Shown: positions 5,175-5,851 of the stretch, piece after piece | How the letters are laid out: the number at the start of each line of letters is the position of its first letter | Position numbering within the stretch: the stretch's first letter is position 1 | Assembly: GCA_021833045.1 (NCBI GenBank) | Contig: JAKBGP010000151.1 | Location: 1 to 5,851 of the forward strand | Direction of reading: 5' to 3' | Length of the DNA stretch: 5,851 nucleotides | Origin: Thermoplasmata archaeon | GTDB taxonomy: Archaea; Thermoplasmatota; Thermoplasmata; Thermoplasmatales; Thermoplasmataceae | Made by a program: the position numbers and the translations under genes | Notes under the pieces: model-generated | Told to the model about the DNA's origin: nothing | Databases searched by the model: none | The model's input: the letters and a program-made list of their open reading frames with translations, nothing else

Positions 5175-5851
5175 ATGGACGAGATGAGCAGGGATATAAT
5201 GAATCCCTTTCCCTGGTACAAAAGAATGCGATCCGAGAACCCTGTATACTATGATCCAGAATACAGGCTCGTAAATGTTTTCAGATACACGGATGTTAAA
5301 GAAGCACTGGGAAATTTTAACAAATTCTCATCACAGTTTGGTAAAGCTTTTAACCCAGCAGGTGGACCAATATCTGAGAGCATCATAAATCTCGATCCAC
5401 CAAAGCACACAAAGCTCAGGAATATTGTATCGAGGGCATTTACCCCAAGGACAATTGAAAAAATGGCTCCACAGATCAGGGAAATAGCAGAAAGCCTCCT
5501 GAATGCAAAAAAAGGACATGAAGTCGACATAATAAAAGAATTCACATCCCCCCTTCCCATTACTGTTATTGCAACCATGCTTGGAATACCACTTGAAGAT
5601 ATGGATATGTTCAAGAAATGGTCCGATACAATAGTTGGAGGTTCAGAGGCATCTTTTACAAATTTTCCTAAAACCATAGCAGATATGACAGGATATTTCC
5701 AAAAACTTATGGTAGAAAAAGAGAAAAACCCTGACGAAAGCCTTGTGTATTCCGTGTTAAATGCCGAAGTCGATGGGGAAAAGCTGACAATGATGGAAAG
5801 TCTGGGATTTTTTATCCTTCTACTTGTAGCTGGAAATGAAACCACAACTAA
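5175..5851 (+). CDS. Cytochrome P450, CYP119-like, N-terminal part (runs off the window)
   Basis: The first 225 codons of a soluble P450 monooxygenase are present. Landmarks: NPVYYD (22-27), FNKFSSQF (48-55), the helix-C motif LDPPKHTKLR (73-82, the D-x-P-x-H-x-x-x-R pattern whose His/Arg bind heme propionates), LGIPLEDMDMFKKWSD (136-151), and the oxygen-activating I-helix motif AGNETTT (219-225). All resemble the short thermophilic archaeal P450 CYP119 from Sulfolobus (about 370 residues), from memory; the order and spacing fit. The E-x-x-R motif and the cysteine heme ligand lie beyond base 5851, so integrity is untested. P450s insert one oxygen atom into an organic substrate using electrons from a ferredoxin or similar donor; neither substrate nor donor is visible here. 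ATG 5175 is favoured over the in-frame ATG at 5184 by the TATA spacing; an in-frame TAA lies at 5148. G+C is higher than in the two minus-strand genes to its left. Confidence 0.93.
   Translation, partial: MDEMSRDIMNPFPWYKRMRSENPVYYDPEYRLVNVFRYTDVKEALGNFNKFSSQFGKAFNPAGGPISESIINLDPPKHTKLRNIVSRAFTPRTIEKMAPQIREIAESLLNAKKGHEVDIIKEFTSPLPITVIATMLGIPLEDMDMFKKWSDTIVGGSEASFTNFPKTIADMTGYFQKLMVEKEKNPDESLVYSVLNAEVDGEKLTMMESLGFFILLLVAGNETTT

Noticed and set aside
5249..5845. Open frame of 198 codons on the minus strand
   Set aside because: It lies entirely antisense to the P450 coding sequence, whose motifs are unmistakable; the protein has no recognisable pattern. A 62-codon minus-strand frame at 5331-5519 is rejected for the same reason.
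1..5851. tRNA, rRNA, CRISPR array, insertion sequence or attachment site
   Set aside because: No regularly spaced identical repeats, transposase motifs, terminal inverted repeats or tRNA-like cloverleaf sequence were seen in the intergenic gaps, which together span only about 620 bp.

Overview
The window looks like a chromosomal segment of an acidophilic archaeon of the Thermoplasmatales (Ferroplasma / Picrophilus / Cuniculiplasma type). This is inferred from a CYP119-like cytochrome P450, a secreted sedolisin-family (S53) protease precursor, an archaeal surface beta-propeller protein rich in Asn/Ser/Thr, archaeal TATA boxes about 26 bases before start codons, and the absence of Shine-Dalgarno sites. 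The genus cannot be fixed from this sequence alone.

Layout: three genes lie on the minus strand and one on the plus strand. Reading the minus strand in its own direction, an ABC-2-type membrane permease (4923 to 3373, TTG start) is followed by an 857-residue surface protein (3229 to 656, GTG start) and then by the N-terminal part of an S53 protease precursor (430 to beyond base 1). Divergent from the permease, across a 251-bp AT-rich gap, a cytochrome P450 starts at 5175 and runs off the right end, so its heme-ligand half is missing. Neither partial gene can be judged for completeness.

The surface protein is the most structured object here. Its ectodomain holds 14 consecutive repeats of the YVTN type with a nearly constant 42-residue period, best read as two seven-bladed propellers. 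Two tandem beta modules with a PEGSY/PNGSY-like motif follow, then a C-terminal membrane anchor with a basic tail. The permease has one N-terminal membrane helix, a ~250-residue sequon-rich ectodomain and five further helices. No ABC ATPase is encoded in the window.

How they may work together: permease, propeller protein and protease are all predicted to sit in or outside the membrane and point the same way, so they may form a cell-surface/export neighbourhood. However, each has its own promoter-like element, so a single operon is not shown. The P450 is a soluble enzyme and probably functionally separate. The two central genes look AT-richer (about 30% G+C in hand-counted samples) than the flanking P450 (about 39%) and protease (about 37%) genes, which may mean separate ancestry or simply low-complexity surface-protein composition.
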